A stretch of 64,000 bases of DNA from Sphingomonas jejuensis (GCF_011927695.1 NZ_JAATJE010000002.1:826709-890708); one strand, 5' to 3'. Shown: positions 30,962 through 39,868, counted from the first letter of the stretch. Made by a program: numbers and translations. Notes: generated by a model not told the origin, from the sequence alone.

Positions 30962-31551
30962 CGGACGGTCAGGGTGCTCGCAAGATCGGCGGCCGTGACG
31001 GTGAAGGCCTGCGCCATGCTGTTGCCGCGCGCCCGGATGCTCGGGTGCCACACGCGCACGGTGGCGCTTCCGGCCGGCACCTGGGCCAGCGTCACGCGCC
31101 CGTCCGCTCCCGACTGCGCGACAAAGGGCGTCGCGGTGACGAACACGAACGCGCTCATCGCGTCATGGATGTTGCACCCCAGCGCCACCACGCCCGGCTG
31201 GTCGAACGTCACGCTGTGCGTCTCGTCCCGGCCATAAAGCGGCAGGTCCAGCCGCTTCGGGCGCGAAAAGGAATAAACATGGTGCCGCACCCGGTCGCGG
31301 TTCGGAAAGCTGACGCTGGCCCCGACGGGCACGATCAGGACGTGCGGCTGGAACTGGATGTCGCGCTGTTCCATCACATAGGGGCCGCGCACCGGCGCGG
31401 CCGCGCCCCCGGCGACCTCCACCGTCACCACCGCGCCCGGCAAGGGCTGGCCGCCCGGCCCGCGCACCTGGAAGGACAGTGTCGCCGCCTCCGCCGCGGC
31501 GGGCGCGATCAGGGCGGTGAGGAGGAGGCCGGCATGAAGGAAGGTCCGCAT
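30958..31551 (-). CDS. Exported cupredoxin-domain protein (methylamine-utilisation-protein-like)
   Basis: 197 aa with a signal peptide (cleavage near AEAATLS, residue 23). A first beta domain (24-55) resembles a carboxypeptidase-regulatory fold; a plastocyanin-like domain follows. Candidate type 1 copper ligands are H91 (RHHVYSF), C126 and H129 (GCNIHDAM) and M132, the full H-C-H-M set. Such proteins are annotated as methylamine utilisation proteins although no methylamine dehydrogenase gene is near. Tightly coupled to the GGDEF-EAL gene and divergent from DUF3034. A redox or copper/NO-sensing role is an inference from context. Confidence 0.82.
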   Translation of the reverse strand: MRTFLHAGLLLTALIAPAAAEAATLSFQVRGPGGQPLPGAVVTVEVAGGAAAPVRGPYVMEQRDIQFQPHVLIVPVGASVSFPNRDRVRHHVYSFSRPKRLDLPLYGRDETHSVTFDQPGVVALGCNIHDAMSAFVFVTATPFVAQSGADGRVTLAQVPAGSATVRVWHPSIRARGNSMAQAFTVTAADLASTLTVR

Positions 31552-31687
31552 CCCGTCAGGCTAACTCGATTTGGTTGATCCGGAATGAAGAGGCGCTTCA
31601 CCGTCGCACCCCCGGCCGCCCTCGGTGCGGAAAGTCGGCCTTAACCATTCGGGCCTAATCATCGCGCCGAAACGGGGTGAAGTTCTG

Positions 31688-32557
31688 ATGCGGCTTTGCA
31701 TGATGGTGGCGGCGGCGGCGCTGCTGGGCGCCGGCGCGCCGGCAGCTGCGCATGGCGACGGGCGCGCGGGCGGCAAGCTCTTGCTGACCAACGGCGTGTC
31801 GACGGTCGAAGGTGCGTCGGGCGGGGGTATCTCCACCTGGGCGCTGATCGCCGGCAACGAGACGCGCGACGGCATCGGCGCGTCCGCCCATGTCTCGGTC
31901 GCCTTCCTGCCCGACTATCGCTTCCAGTCGCACGGCGTAGCACTCGGCCTCTGGGACCGGGTGGAGCTCAGCTACGCCCGCCAGAACCTCGACACGCGCG
32001 ATGTCGGCGCCGCGCTCGGTATCGGGCGCGGCACGATCCTCAGCCAGGACGTATACGGGGCAAAGCTCCGTCTGTTCGGCGATGCCGTGTTCGACAGCCC
32101 GTGGCTCCCGCAGGTCGCAGTCGGCGTGCAGCACAAGCGCGCGCTGGATGCCCCCATCGCCGCCGCCGTCGGCGCGCGCGATGATCGGGGCACGGACGTC
32201 TATGTTTCCGCCACCAAGCTCATCCTTCGCCACAGCCTGCTGGTCGGCGCGGCCGTGCGCCGGACGGCCGCCAACCAGACCGGGCTGCTCGGCCATGGCG
32301 GGGCGGGCGGGGGCGCCGCGCTGCAGGTCGAAGGCTCGCTTGGCTGGCAGCTGTCCCGCCGCACCGTGATCGGCGTCGAATATCGAACAAAGCCCGACAA
32401 TCTCGGCTTCGCGCGGGAGGATGATTGGGCGACCGCCTATCTCGCCCATGCGCTCACCCCCAACGTCACCGCGACCGTCGCGGTCGTGGATCTCGGCTCC
32501 ATCGCCACGGCCGATGATCAGCGCGGCGTCTTTCTCTCCCTCCAGGGAAGCTTTTGA
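31688..32557 (+). CDS. DUF3034-family putative outer-membrane beta-barrel
   Basis: 289 aa. Signal peptide (hydrophobic 5-18, AAAHGDG). GGKLLLTNGVSTVEGASGGGISTWALI near the mature N terminus and the closing strand GVFLSLQGSF, ending in a C-terminal Phe, fit the DUF3034 family and suggest a beta-barrel inserted by BAM. Alternating hydrophobic strands run through the whole length. The ATG at 31688 was chosen because it starts the signal peptide. Six bases before the truncated haemoglobin gene, so co-transcribed. Molecular function unknown. Confidence 0.8.
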   Translation: MRLCMMVAAAALLGAGAPAAAHGDGRAGGKLLLTNGVSTVEGASGGGISTWALIAGNETRDGIGASAHVSVAFLPDYRFQSHGVALGLWDRVELSYARQNLDTRDVGAALGIGRGTILSQDVYGAKLRLFGDAVFDSPWLPQVAVGVQHKRALDAPIAAAVGARDDRGTDVYVSATKLILRHSLLVGAAVRRTAANQTGLLGHGGAGGGAALQVEGSLGWQLSRRTVIGVEYRTKPDNLGFAREDDWATAYLAHALTPNVTATVAVVDLGSIATADDQRGVFLSLQGSF

Positions 32558-32563
32558 GGCTCC

Positions 32564-33037
32564 ATGCTCGTCCAGGCCCTCCTCCTCCTCGCCGCGCAGG
32601 CCGCCCCCGTCCCTCCGGGCGAGGAGGCGGTGCCGCCCTATGCGCAGTCCGATGCCAATGCCGGCGCCAGGCCCTTTGCCGGCACCGCCATGCTCGATGC
32701 CTTTCACGGCCGCGCCGGCATCGCCCGCATCGTCGATGATCTGGTCGCCACCAACCTGGCCGATCCGCGCATCGCCGACATCTTCCGCGGGCAGGATCTG
32801 GTCCGCCTGCGCCGCGTGCTGGGGGAGCATTTCTGCTACCTCCTCGGCGGCGGCTGCACCTACACCGGGCGCGACATGCGCACCGCGCACGCCAACATGG
32901 GCGTGCAGGCCAAGGACATGAACGCGCTCGTCGCCAACCTCCAGGCGGCGATGACGCGGGAGGGCGTGGCGTTCGGCGCGCAGAACGCCTTCCTGTCGCG
33001 GCTCGCCCCCATGCGCCGCAACGTCGTCACCCGCTAA
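32564..33037 (+). CDS. Exported group 1 truncated haemoglobin
   Basis: 157 aa. A short hydrophobic N terminus (3-14) and an Ala/Pro-rich linker suggest export or membrane anchoring, unlike cytosolic trHbN. The globin core starts near residue 44. The proximal haem ligand is H109 in DMRTAHANMGV. The cysteine pair C91/C98 in HFCYLLGGGCTYTG occurs in a subclass of group 1 truncated haemoglobins. LATNLADPRIADIF-type helix B/C sequence is present. O2 or NO binding is expected. Partner of the DUF3034 gene and divergent from the cupredoxin/c-di-GMP gene pair. Confidence 0.85.
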   Translation: MLVQALLLLAAQAAPVPPGEEAVPPYAQSDANAGARPFAGTAMLDAFHGRAGIARIVDDLVATNLADPRIADIFRGQDLVRLRRVLGEHFCYLLGGGCTYTGRDMRTAHANMGVQAKDMNALVANLQAAMTREGVAFGAQNAFLSRLAPMRRNVVTR

Positions 33038-33071
33038 GGGTCTTTTGCGGCGTCGCTTTTCCCCGCGATCC

Positions 33072-33096
33072 GCCGATCGTCGCTTGCACGATCGGC
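33072..33096. repeat. Perfect inverted repeat after the truncated haemoglobin gene
   Basis: GCCGATCGT-cgcttgc-ACGATCGGC, a 9 bp stem with a 7 bp loop, located 35 bp after the haemoglobin stop and 58 bp before the esterase start. No T-tract follows, so a strong intrinsic terminator is unlikely; it may stabilise the upstream mRNA end or be an operator for the esterase gene. Confidence 0.4.
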
Positions 33097-33153
33097 CGGC
33101 AGGCCCCACCTTTGCTGCAGCGCAGCATCGTTGTGTTGCCTTGGGAGACGAAC

Positions 33154-34236
33154 ATGCCGACGCTCAGCGACACCCTGGCACGGCTGAAGGCGGCCCGCAC
33201 CGCCCCGGTCGGCCGCGCGCCGGGTCCCGACCGGCTGTCCGACCTTCCCGGCTGGCGCGGGTCGGCGCGGCTCAGGGCGCGCATGTTCGTGCCGGCCGCG
33301 CTGCCGGATCGGGCGCCGCTGGTGGTGGTGCTCCATGGCTGCAAGCAGGACGCCGCCGGCTATGATGCCGGCGCCGGCTGGTCGACGCTGGCGGAACGCC
33401 ACGGCTTTGCGCTGCTGTTTCCAGAACAGCAGACGGCCAACAATCCCAACCGCTGCTTCAACTGGTTCGACCCGGCCAATGCCGCGCGCGGGCGGGGCGA
33501 GGCGGCGGCCATCGCGGAGATGGTCGGCCTGATGGTCGACCGCTACGGCCTCGATCCGGCGCAAGTGTTCATCGGCGGGCTGTCGGCCGGCGGCGCGATG
33601 ACGGCGGTGATGCTCGCCACCTATCCGGAGCTGTTCGCCGGCGGCGCGATCATCGCCGGGCTTCCGTTCGGCACCGCGCGCACCGTGCCGCAGGCGTTCG
33701 ATCGCATGCGCGGGCAGGGCGGGCCGCGCGGCGACGCGCTCGCCACGCTGGTGCGCGACGCGTCGGATCATCGCGGCCCCTGGCCGAGGCTGTCGATCTG
33801 GCACGGCGATGCCGATCGCACCGTCAGCGACGCCAATGTCGACATCCTGCTCGATCAATGGCGCCCGCTCCACGGCGCGGGCGACGCGCCCGATCATGTC
33901 GGCACCATCGATGGTCACCGCCGCCGCGTCTGGCGCGATGCCGCCGGCCGCGACGCGATCGAGGTGATCGACATCGCCGGCCTGGGCCACGGCACGCCGC
34001 TCGGCACCGGCGGGGAGGACGGGCTGGGCGCCGCCGGCCCCTTCATGCTGGAAGCCGGCATTTCCTCCACCCGCCACATCGCCGCCTTCTGGGGCCTTGC
34101 CGAAGGAGCCCCGACGGCATCGCCGCGCCCGAACCGCGCCCCCGCGCCCGCGCCACAGGCGTCGCCGGCCGCGCCGCAGGATCCGATCGGGCGGATCATC
34201 GACGACGCGCTCCGCTCGGCCGGGCTGCTGCGCTGA
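33154..34236 (+). CDS. PHB-depolymerase-family esterase (LpqC-like)
   Basis: 360 aa alpha/beta hydrolase. Oxyanion region PLVVVLHGCKQD (56-66), nucleophile elbow GGLSAGGAM with S144, acid D221 in WHGDADRTV and H279 in GLGHGTPL form the triad. This matches the polyhydroxybutyrate depolymerase/feruloyl-esterase family, here without an obvious signal peptide, so probably intracellular. Start ATG at 33154 preceded by GGGAGA; a TTG at 33112 is less likely. The C-terminal 45 residues are a Pro/Ala-rich linker plus a short amphipathic end. Substrate (PHB oligomers or another ester) is not settled. Confidence 0.82.
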   Translation: MPTLSDTLARLKAARTAPVGRAPGPDRLSDLPGWRGSARLRARMFVPAALPDRAPLVVVLHGCKQDAAGYDAGAGWSTLAERHGFALLFPEQQTANNPNRCFNWFDPANAARGRGEAAAIAEMVGLMVDRYGLDPAQVFIGGLSAGGAMTAVMLATYPELFAGGAIIAGLPFGTARTVPQAFDRMRGQGGPRGDALATLVRDASDHRGPWPRLSIWHGDADRTVSDANVDILLDQWRPLHGAGDAPDHVGTIDGHRRRVWRDAAGRDAIEVIDIAGLGHGTPLGTGGEDGLGAAGPFMLEAGISSTRHIAAFWGLAEGAPTASPRPNRAPAPAPQASPAAPQDPIGRIIDDALRSAGLLR

Positions 34237-34285
34237 TCGTCCGGTCGGGCACCACCGCCGGGCTCGGTCGTTTGCCACCGCGTCC

Positions 34286-35953
34286 ATGACCGATCAGCCC
34301 GCCGCCGACACGCCCCCGCCATCGCCGCTGCGCCAGCCCATCTTCCGGGCGGTGTGGATCGCCAGCATGGCGTCCAACTTCGGCGGGCTCATCCAGTCGG
34401 TGGGCGCGTCCTGGATGATGACCACCATCGCCGGCTCGCCCCAGCTGGTCGCGCTGGTGCAGGCCTCCGTCACGCTGCCGATCATGCTGCTGTCGCTGCT
34501 CGCCGGCGCGGTCGCCGACAGCCTTGATCGGCGCAAGGTGATGCTGGCGGCGCAGCTGTTCATGCTCGTCGTGTCGGTTGCGCTCACCGCCTGCGCGTGG
34601 ACCGGGCTGCTGTCGCCGCTGCTGCTGCTCGCCTTCACCTTCCTGATCGGCTGCGGCACTGCCTTCAACGGCCCGGCCTGGCAGGCCTCGGTCGGCGACA
34701 TGGTGCCGCGCGCATCGCTGCCCAGCGCGGTTGCGCTCAACTCCATGGGGTTCAACATCGCGCGCTCCGCCGGGCCGGCGATCGGCGGCGCGATCGTGGC
34801 GGCGGCCGGCGCGGCGGCGGCCTTTGCCGTCAACGCGGTCAGTTACATCGGGCTCATCGCGGTGCTCGCACGCTGGCGCCCGGTGCGTCCGCCGCGCCTC
34901 CTCCCGCGCGAGACGATCGGCGTCGCGATGGCGGCAGGCGTGCGTTACGTCGCGATGTCGCCGGAAATCCGCGTGGTGCTGATGCGCGCGCTTCTGTTCG
35001 GCATCGCCGCCAGCGCGGTGCCCGCGCTCATGCCGCTGGTTGCGCGCACCTCCGTCACCGGCGGCCCGCTCACCTACGGGCTTCTGCTCGGCAGCTTCGG
35101 GATCGGCGCGGTGGCGGGGGCGCTGTCCAGCGGCCGATTGCGCGCACGCCTCACCACCGAATGGCTGGTCCGCGCCGCCGCGCTCGCGCTCGCGCTTGGG
35201 GCGGCCGGCGCCGCGCTCAGTCGCACCCTGGTGCTGACGGCGCCCGCGCTGATGCTGGCGGGGGCAGGGTGGGTGCTCGCGCTGTCGACCTTCAACGTCA
35301 CCGTGCAGATGGCCGCACCCCGCTGGGTGGTCGCACGAGCACTCGCGCTCTACCAGATGGCGGCCTTCGGCGGCATGGCCGCGGGCAGCTGGCTGTTCGG
35401 CGCGCTCGCGGACGATCGCGGCGTCACCGTCGCGCTGCTGGCGGCGTCGGCGGTTCAGGTCGCCGGCGCGCTGGTCGGCCTACGCCTTCCGCTGCCGCAG
35501 ATCAGCGCGCTGAACCTCGATCCGATCGGCCGCTGGTCGGAACCGGAAACCGCCTTTCCGATCAACGCCCGCACGGGCCCGGTCGTCGTCACCATCGACT
35601 ATCGGATCGCGCCGAAGGATCAGGTGGCATTCCTCCATGCCATGAACGAGCGCGGGCGCATCCGCCGCCGCGATGGCGCGCGCCACTGGACGCTGCTGCG
35701 CGACCTGGCCGAACCCGACAAGTGGATCGAACGCTACCATGTCGCGACATGGCTCGATTACATCCGCCACAACCAGCGCCGCACCCAGGCCGACCTCGCC
35801 AACTGGCAGGCGATCCGCGATCTTCACCGGGGGGACGGCCCACCGCAGGTCCACCGCATGATCGAACGGCAGACGGATGCGCCGCCGATGTCGGCGCCCC
35901 CGTCGCTGGTCGATGCCAAGGAGCCGATGACCGACCCCCACCGCTCCGCCTGA
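34286..35953 (+). CDS. MFS exporter of the MFS_3 (EntS-like) family with C-terminal soluble domain
   Basis: 555 aa. About 12 membrane helices with NFGGLIQSVGASWMMTT, the loop GAVADSLDRRKVM and NGPAWQASVGDMVPRASLPSAVALNS typical of transmembrane secretion effectors such as EntS. Residues from about 430 on are soluble; VVVTIDYRIAPKDQVAFLHAMNE and HWTLLRDLAEPDKWIERYHVATW form the ferredoxin-like, monooxygenase-type tail usual for the longer members of this family. EntS exports siderophores; here no siderophore synthesis gene is near, so the cargo is open. Gap of 49 bp after the esterase. Confidence 0.85.
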   Translation: MTDQPAADTPPPSPLRQPIFRAVWIASMASNFGGLIQSVGASWMMTTIAGSPQLVALVQASVTLPIMLLSLLAGAVADSLDRRKVMLAAQLFMLVVSVALTACAWTGLLSPLLLLAFTFLIGCGTAFNGPAWQASVGDMVPRASLPSAVALNSMGFNIARSAGPAIGGAIVAAAGAAAAFAVNAVSYIGLIAVLARWRPVRPPRLLPRETIGVAMAAGVRYVAMSPEIRVVLMRALLFGIAASAVPALMPLVARTSVTGGPLTYGLLLGSFGIGAVAGALSSGRLRARLTTEWLVRAAALALALGAAGAALSRTLVLTAPALMLAGAGWVLALSTFNVTVQMAAPRWVVARALALYQMAAFGGMAAGSWLFGALADDRGVTVALLAASAVQVAGALVGLRLPLPQISALNLDPIGRWSEPETAFPINARTGPVVVTIDYRIAPKDQVAFLHAMNERGRIRRRDGARHWTLLRDLAEPDKWIERYHVATWLDYIRHNQRRTQADLANWQAIRDLHRGDGPPQVHRMIERQTDAPPMSAPPSLVDAKEPMTDPHRSA

Positions 35954-35984
35954 CGGCAGCGGCGGCGGGGCGGCGGCGAGCCCG

Positions 35985-37325
35985 TTACTGCGCCCGGCCG
36001 CTCACCCGCCAGATGCGGTTGCCCGTGTCGTCGGCGACCAGCAGCGATCCGGTGCGGTCCAGGATCACGCCCACCGGCCGTCCGCGGGCGTTGCCGTCCT
36101 CGTCCAGGAACCCGGTCAGCACGTCCACCGGCGCGCCGGTCGGAAAGCCGCCGGCGTTAAAGGGGACGTAGATCACCTTGTATCCCGACGGCGGCTTGCG
36201 GTTCCACGATCCGTGCAGGCCGATGAAGGCGCCGCTGGTGAACTGCCCGCCCAGCTGCGCGCCCTCGGCAAAGGTCAGGCCCAGCGCCGCGACGTGCGGC
36301 CCCAGCGCATAATCCGGCCGCCGCGTATATTCGCGCAGGTCGGGCCGCGCCGGCTGCACGCGCTTGTCCTCGTACCCGCCCCAGTAATTCCACGGCCAGC
36401 CGTAAAAGGCGCCTTCCTCGACCAGTGCCAGATAATCGGGGACCAGATCGCCGCCCAGCATGTCGCGCTCGTTGACGACGGTCCACAGCCGGTTGGTCTG
36501 CGGCTCCCACGCCAGCCCGTTGGGGTTGCGCAGCCCGCTGGTGAACACGCGGTGCCGCCCGGTCGCGGGATCGACCTCCAGCACGACGGCGCGACCTTCC
36601 TCGCTCTCCAGCCCGTTTTCGCCGATGTTGCTGTTCGATCCGACGGTCACGTACAGCCGGCTGCCGTCCGGCGACGCGATGACGTTGCGCGTCCAGTGGT
36701 TGTTGGGCGTGCCCGACGGCAGCGCGATCACCCGTCGGCCGGGTGCGTCGATCCGCGTCTGCCCGACCCGGAACGGATAGGCCATCAGCGCGTCGGTGTT
36801 GCCGACGAACAGCGTGTCGCCGACCACCGCCATGCCGAAGGGCGAATTCAGCCCTTCCAGCAGCACCGACCGCTGCTCGGCCCGGCCGTCGCCGTCGGCA
36901 TCCCGCAACAGGGTGATGCGGTTGGCGGACGCGCCGCCGGCGCCCGCCCGCCCCATAAAGAAGGTCTGGATGCGCCGGAACAGGCTCGGGCTCTCGGTCG
37001 CGGGCGGCTTGTTGCTTTCGGCCACCAGCACGTCGCCATTGGCCAGCCGCGTCATCCAGCGCGGATGATCCAGGCCGTCGGCGAACAGGTTCACCGACAG
37101 GCCTGCCGCCGGCGTCGGCATCTGCCCGTCCGCCCAGCCCACCGGCTTTGCGATGTTGATGGTCGGGAACGTCTCGGTCGACGGCGCGATGATCTGCGGC
37201 GTGCGCCCCACCACCGATGCCATCGGCAGCGTCGCGGTCTGCCCACGCGTCACGTACCAGAACCCGCCGCCCACCACGAGCAGGATCAGGAGCAGCAGGA
37301 AGGAGACTTTCTGGACCCGGGTCAT
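35985..37325 (-). CDS. PQQ-dependent sugar dehydrogenase-like protein (sorbosone dehydrogenase family)
   Basis: 446 aa beta-propeller, anchored by an N-terminal helix (8-25). Family blocks are HPRWMTRLANGDVLVAES, GLNSPFGMAVVGDTLFVGNTD, NHWTRNVIASPDGSRLYVTVGSNSNIGENG, GLRNPNGLAWEPQTNRLWTVVNERDMLGG and IGLHGSWNRKPPSGYKV. These match the L-sorbosone/soluble glucose dehydrogenase group, which oxidise sugars in the periplasm with PQQ. The motifs include the usual His/Arg cofactor contacts, but the substrate is unknown. No PQQ biosynthesis gene is present in the window. Convergent with the MFS gene, 31 bp apart. Confidence 0.85.
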   Translation of the reverse strand: MTRVQKVSFLLLLILLVVGGGFWYVTRGQTATLPMASVVGRTPQIIAPSTETFPTINIAKPVGWADGQMPTPAAGLSVNLFADGLDHPRWMTRLANGDVLVAESNKPPATESPSLFRRIQTFFMGRAGAGGASANRITLLRDADGDGRAEQRSVLLEGLNSPFGMAVVGDTLFVGNTDALMAYPFRVGQTRIDAPGRRVIALPSGTPNNHWTRNVIASPDGSRLYVTVGSNSNIGENGLESEEGRAVVLEVDPATGRHRVFTSGLRNPNGLAWEPQTNRLWTVVNERDMLGGDLVPDYLALVEEGAFYGWPWNYWGGYEDKRVQPARPDLREYTRRPDYALGPHVAALGLTFAEGAQLGGQFTSGAFIGLHGSWNRKPPSGYKVIYVPFNAGGFPTGAPVDVLTGFLDEDGNARGRPVGVILDRTGSLLVADDTGNRIWRVSGRAQ

Positions 37326-37400
37326 CGTGCACTCGCCGCTAGCATGGGGGTGTCAGTCTAGACCGTGGCGCCGCCGGGGTGAACCCGCCGCGCGCCCCGC

Positions 37401-38327
37401 TCAGTCGTCGACGATGGCGGCCTCGGCCACCGCCGGCGCGTGCAGCCGCAGGCGCCGGGCGCGGCGCTCGTCCGCTTCCACCACCTCGATCCGCCAGCCG
37501 CTGTCATGCTCCAGCATGTCGCCGGTTTCCGGCACATGCCCGGCCAGGATCAGCGCCAGCCCGCCCAGCGTGTCGACGTCCTCCTCGACCTCGGCCAGCC
37601 GCGGATCGATCAGCGCGCCGGCCCGCTCCAGCTCGACCCGGGCGTCCGCGTCCCACAGGCCGGGCTCCACCTCCACCAGCTGCACGGCGGGGGCATCGTC
37701 ATGCTCGTCCTCGATATCGCCGACGATCTCCTCGACCAGGTCCTCGATGGTGACCAGGCCCTCGGTCCCCGAATATTCGTCTATAACGATCGCCAGGTGC
37801 GTGCGCCGAGTGCGCATCTCGGCCAGCAGGTCCAGCACGCCCATCGACTGCGGCACATAGACCGGCTCGCGGATCAGCTCGGCAAAGCCCGACGGCTCCG
37901 GCCCGCCCTTGGCCAGGATGGCGAACACGTCCTTCACGTGCACCATGCCGACCACCGTATCCAGGCTGCCGCGGAACACGGGCAGCCGGCTGTGCCCGGC
38001 ATCGGCGAACAGCTCCACCAGCGTGCGGAACGACGCATCCTCCGGCACCGCGACGATGTCGCTGCGCGGCACGCCGACATCGTCCGCCGTGCGCTCGCCG
38101 AAATGGAGGAGGTTCCTCACCATCTGCCGCTCGATCGGCGACAGATCGCCGTTGCCGGGCGGGCCGCCCTCGTCGTCATGCTCCGCGATCGCGTCCTCGA
38201 TCTGCTCGCGAAGCGATGTTTCCTGTTCTCCGCCGAACAGCATCTGGCGAAGACCGCGCCACAGCTGGGACCCGCCCTCGGCGGAAGAATGTCCCGGCTG
38301 GGCGCCGCTACTGGAACCGTCTGACAT
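37401..38327 (-). CDS. CorC/HlyC-type CBS-domain protein without membrane domain
   Basis: 308 aa. A pair of CBS motifs (GVPRSDIVAVPEDASFRTLVELFADAGHSRLPVF and YVPQSMGVLDLLAEMRTRRTHLAIVIDEYSGTEGLVTIEDLVEEIVGDIEDEHD) is followed by a C-terminal CorC_HlyC domain (about 225-305). No DUF21 transmembrane region, so it is a soluble or peripheral protein like E. coli CorC, historically linked to Mg/Co efflux. Next to ybeY and phoH in the conserved order; lnt, its usual downstream neighbour, is not adjacent here. Confidence 0.88.
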   Translation of the reverse strand: MSDGSSSGAQPGHSSAEGGSQLWRGLRQMLFGGEQETSLREQIEDAIAEHDDEGGPPGNGDLSPIERQMVRNLLHFGERTADDVGVPRSDIVAVPEDASFRTLVELFADAGHSRLPVFRGSLDTVVGMVHVKDVFAILAKGGPEPSGFAELIREPVYVPQSMGVLDLLAEMRTRRTHLAIVIDEYSGTEGLVTIEDLVEEIVGDIEDEHDDAPAVQLVEVEPGLWDADARVELERAGALIDPRLAEVEEDVDTLGGLALILAGHVPETGDMLEHDSGWRIEVVEADERRARRLRLHAPAVAEAAIVDD

Positions 38328-38339
38328 GGCGTTCGGTGG

Positions 38340-38852
38340 TCAACCCCCGTGATGATCGTCGTCATAGGGGTCGGCAAGGCCAAGCCCCGCCATGGCCACG
38401 CGCTCGAGCGATTCCATCGCTTCCGCCGCGTCCGTCCCCTGATGGTCATAGCCTAGCAGGTGCAGCAGCCCATGGACAACAAGATGGGTTGCGTGATCCT
38501 CCAGGCTGATCCGCTTCTCGGCCGCTTCGGCCCGGCACACGCCCTCGGCAAGGACGATGTCGCCCAGCAGCACCTCGCCGTCGTCCGTCGCATCCAGCCC
38601 GTCCAGCAAGTCGGGCTGCACCATCGGAAAGGACAGGACGTTGGTCGGCTTGTCCTTGCCGCGATAGCCGGCGTTCAGCGTCTGCACCTCGGCATCGGAG
38701 GTAAACCGGACGCTCACCTCGATCGCGGCGGGATTGTCGGCCAGGTGCGCGTGCCGGCTGACCGACAGCGCCTGCCGCACGGCCCGGTCGGCGATCGCCT
38801 CCCAGTCCGCCTCCGGCCAGCCGGGCTCCACCTGCACCGCGACGTCAAGCAT
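38340..38852 (-). CDS. ybeY: Endoribonuclease YbeY, rRNA maturation
   Basis: 170 aa, typical length. The zinc-binding HGLLHLLGYDH (H127, H131, H137) is diagnostic; YRGKDKPTNVLSFPM and LLGDIVLA precede it. It trims 16S rRNA 3' ends and acts in 70S quality control. ATG at 38852 gives MLDVAVQVEPGW, matching the family N terminus; an in-frame GTG at 38864 would overlap the phoH stop (GTGA) and cannot be excluded. Twelve bases before the corC gene. Confidence 0.93.
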   Translation of the reverse strand: MLDVAVQVEPGWPEADWEAIADRAVRQALSVSRHAHLADNPAAIEVSVRFTSDAEVQTLNAGYRGKDKPTNVLSFPMVQPDLLDGLDATDDGEVLLGDIVLAEGVCRAEAAEKRISLEDHATHLVVHGLLHLLGYDHQGTDAAEAMESLERVAMAGLGLADPYDDDHHGG

Positions 38853-38860
38853 GGGCCGTC

Positions 38861-39868
38861 TCACGCATGCGGACGCGCATCCTCGCCCTCATAGGCCTCG
38901 ACGATGCGCCCGACGATCGGGTGGCGCACCACGTCCGCCGCGCCGAAGCGCACGGTGGCGATGCCCTCCACCCCCTCCAGGCGCCCGACCGCATCGGCCA
39001 GCCCGGACCGGCCGATGTCGGGAAGGTCGATCTGCCGCGGGTCGCCGCACACCACCATGCGGCTGTTCTGGCCGAACCGCGTCAGGAACATCTTCATCTG
39101 CGCCGGCGTCGTGTTCTGCGCCTCGTCCAGGATCACGAACGCATCGGACAGCGTGCGTCCGCGCATGAAGGCGATGGGCGCGATCTCGATCTCGCCGCTC
39201 GCGATGCGCCGCTCCACCTGCTCGGTCGGCAGCATGTCGTACAGCGCGTCGTAGAGCGGGCGGAGATAGGGATCGACCTTCTCCTTCATGTCGCCCGGCA
39301 GGAAGCCCAGCCGCTCGCCCGCCTCCACCGCGGGCCGCGACAGGATCAGCCGGTCGACCTGCCCCTGGATCAGCATCTGCACCGCCTGCGCCACCGCGAC
39401 ATAGGTCTTGCCGGTGCCCGCCGGCCCCAGCGCGAAGATCACGTCCGACGATCCCAGCGCCTGCATGTAGCGGATCTGCGTCGCCGACCGCGGCACGATG
39501 GTCTTCTTGCGGGTGCGGATGATGATGGCGGGCGGCTCGCTCACATCGGCGCGGATGATGCCGTCCAGCGTCGGCTCGGCTGACATCGCGATCACCGCCT
39601 CCACCGCGCCGGAATCGATCTCCTGCCCCTGCACGATCCGGTTGTAGAGCCCGGTCAGCACGTCGCGCGCGCGGCCCGCGGCCTCCGCCTCGCCCTCGAT
39701 CTGGATCTTGTTGCCACGCGCAGCGATGTAGACGCCCAGCCGGTTCTCGATCGCGACCAGGTTCTGGTCATATTCGCCAAACAGCCGGCCGAGCAGTTGC
39801 GGCCGGTCGAACAACACTTCCAGCCGGCTTCGGTCGCCGGACCGGGCAGGCACGGGCTTACGCGACAT
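38861..39868 (-). CDS. PhoH-like ATPase (PhoL type)
   Basis: 335 aa. Walker A FALGPAGTGKT (146-156), Walker B AFVILDEAQNTTPAQMKMFLTRFG and MVVCGDPRQIDLP are PhoH-family signatures. N-terminal KH-like RNA-binding region (about 15-80). It acts with YbeY in rRNA or RNA metabolism in most bacteria, although the reaction is not settled. Usually follows miaB; here a CHASE2-EAL gene and a micro-ORF are inserted between them. Its transcript is separated from those by the terminator at 40076-40106. Confidence 0.9.
   Translation of the reverse strand: MSRKPVPARSGDRSRLEVLFDRPQLLGRLFGEYDQNLVAIENRLGVYIAARGNKIQIEGEAEAAGRARDVLTGLYNRIVQGQEIDSGAVEAVIAMSAEPTLDGIIRADVSEPPAIIIRTRKKTIVPRSATQIRYMQALGSSDVIFALGPAGTGKTYVAVAQAVQMLIQGQVDRLILSRPAVEAGERLGFLPGDMKEKVDPYLRPLYDALYDMLPTEQVERRIASGEIEIAPIAFMRGRTLSDAFVILDEAQNTTPAQMKMFLTRFGQNSRMVVCGDPRQIDLPDIGRSGLADAVGRLEGVEGIATVRFGAADVVRHPIVGRIVEAYEGEDARPHA

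Noticed and set aside
28793..31237. An 814-codon plus-strand open frame opposite the GGDEF-EAL gene
   Set aside because: Codon pattern and composition are of the antisense-shadow type; the minus-strand protein has two complete catalytic domains.
31552..31687. An FNR/NnrR-like box in the divergent promoter region (TTGATCCGGAATGAA)
   Set aside because: The second half does not match ATCAA at the right spacing, so it is not a convincing dyad even though NO/O2 control would suit the genes.
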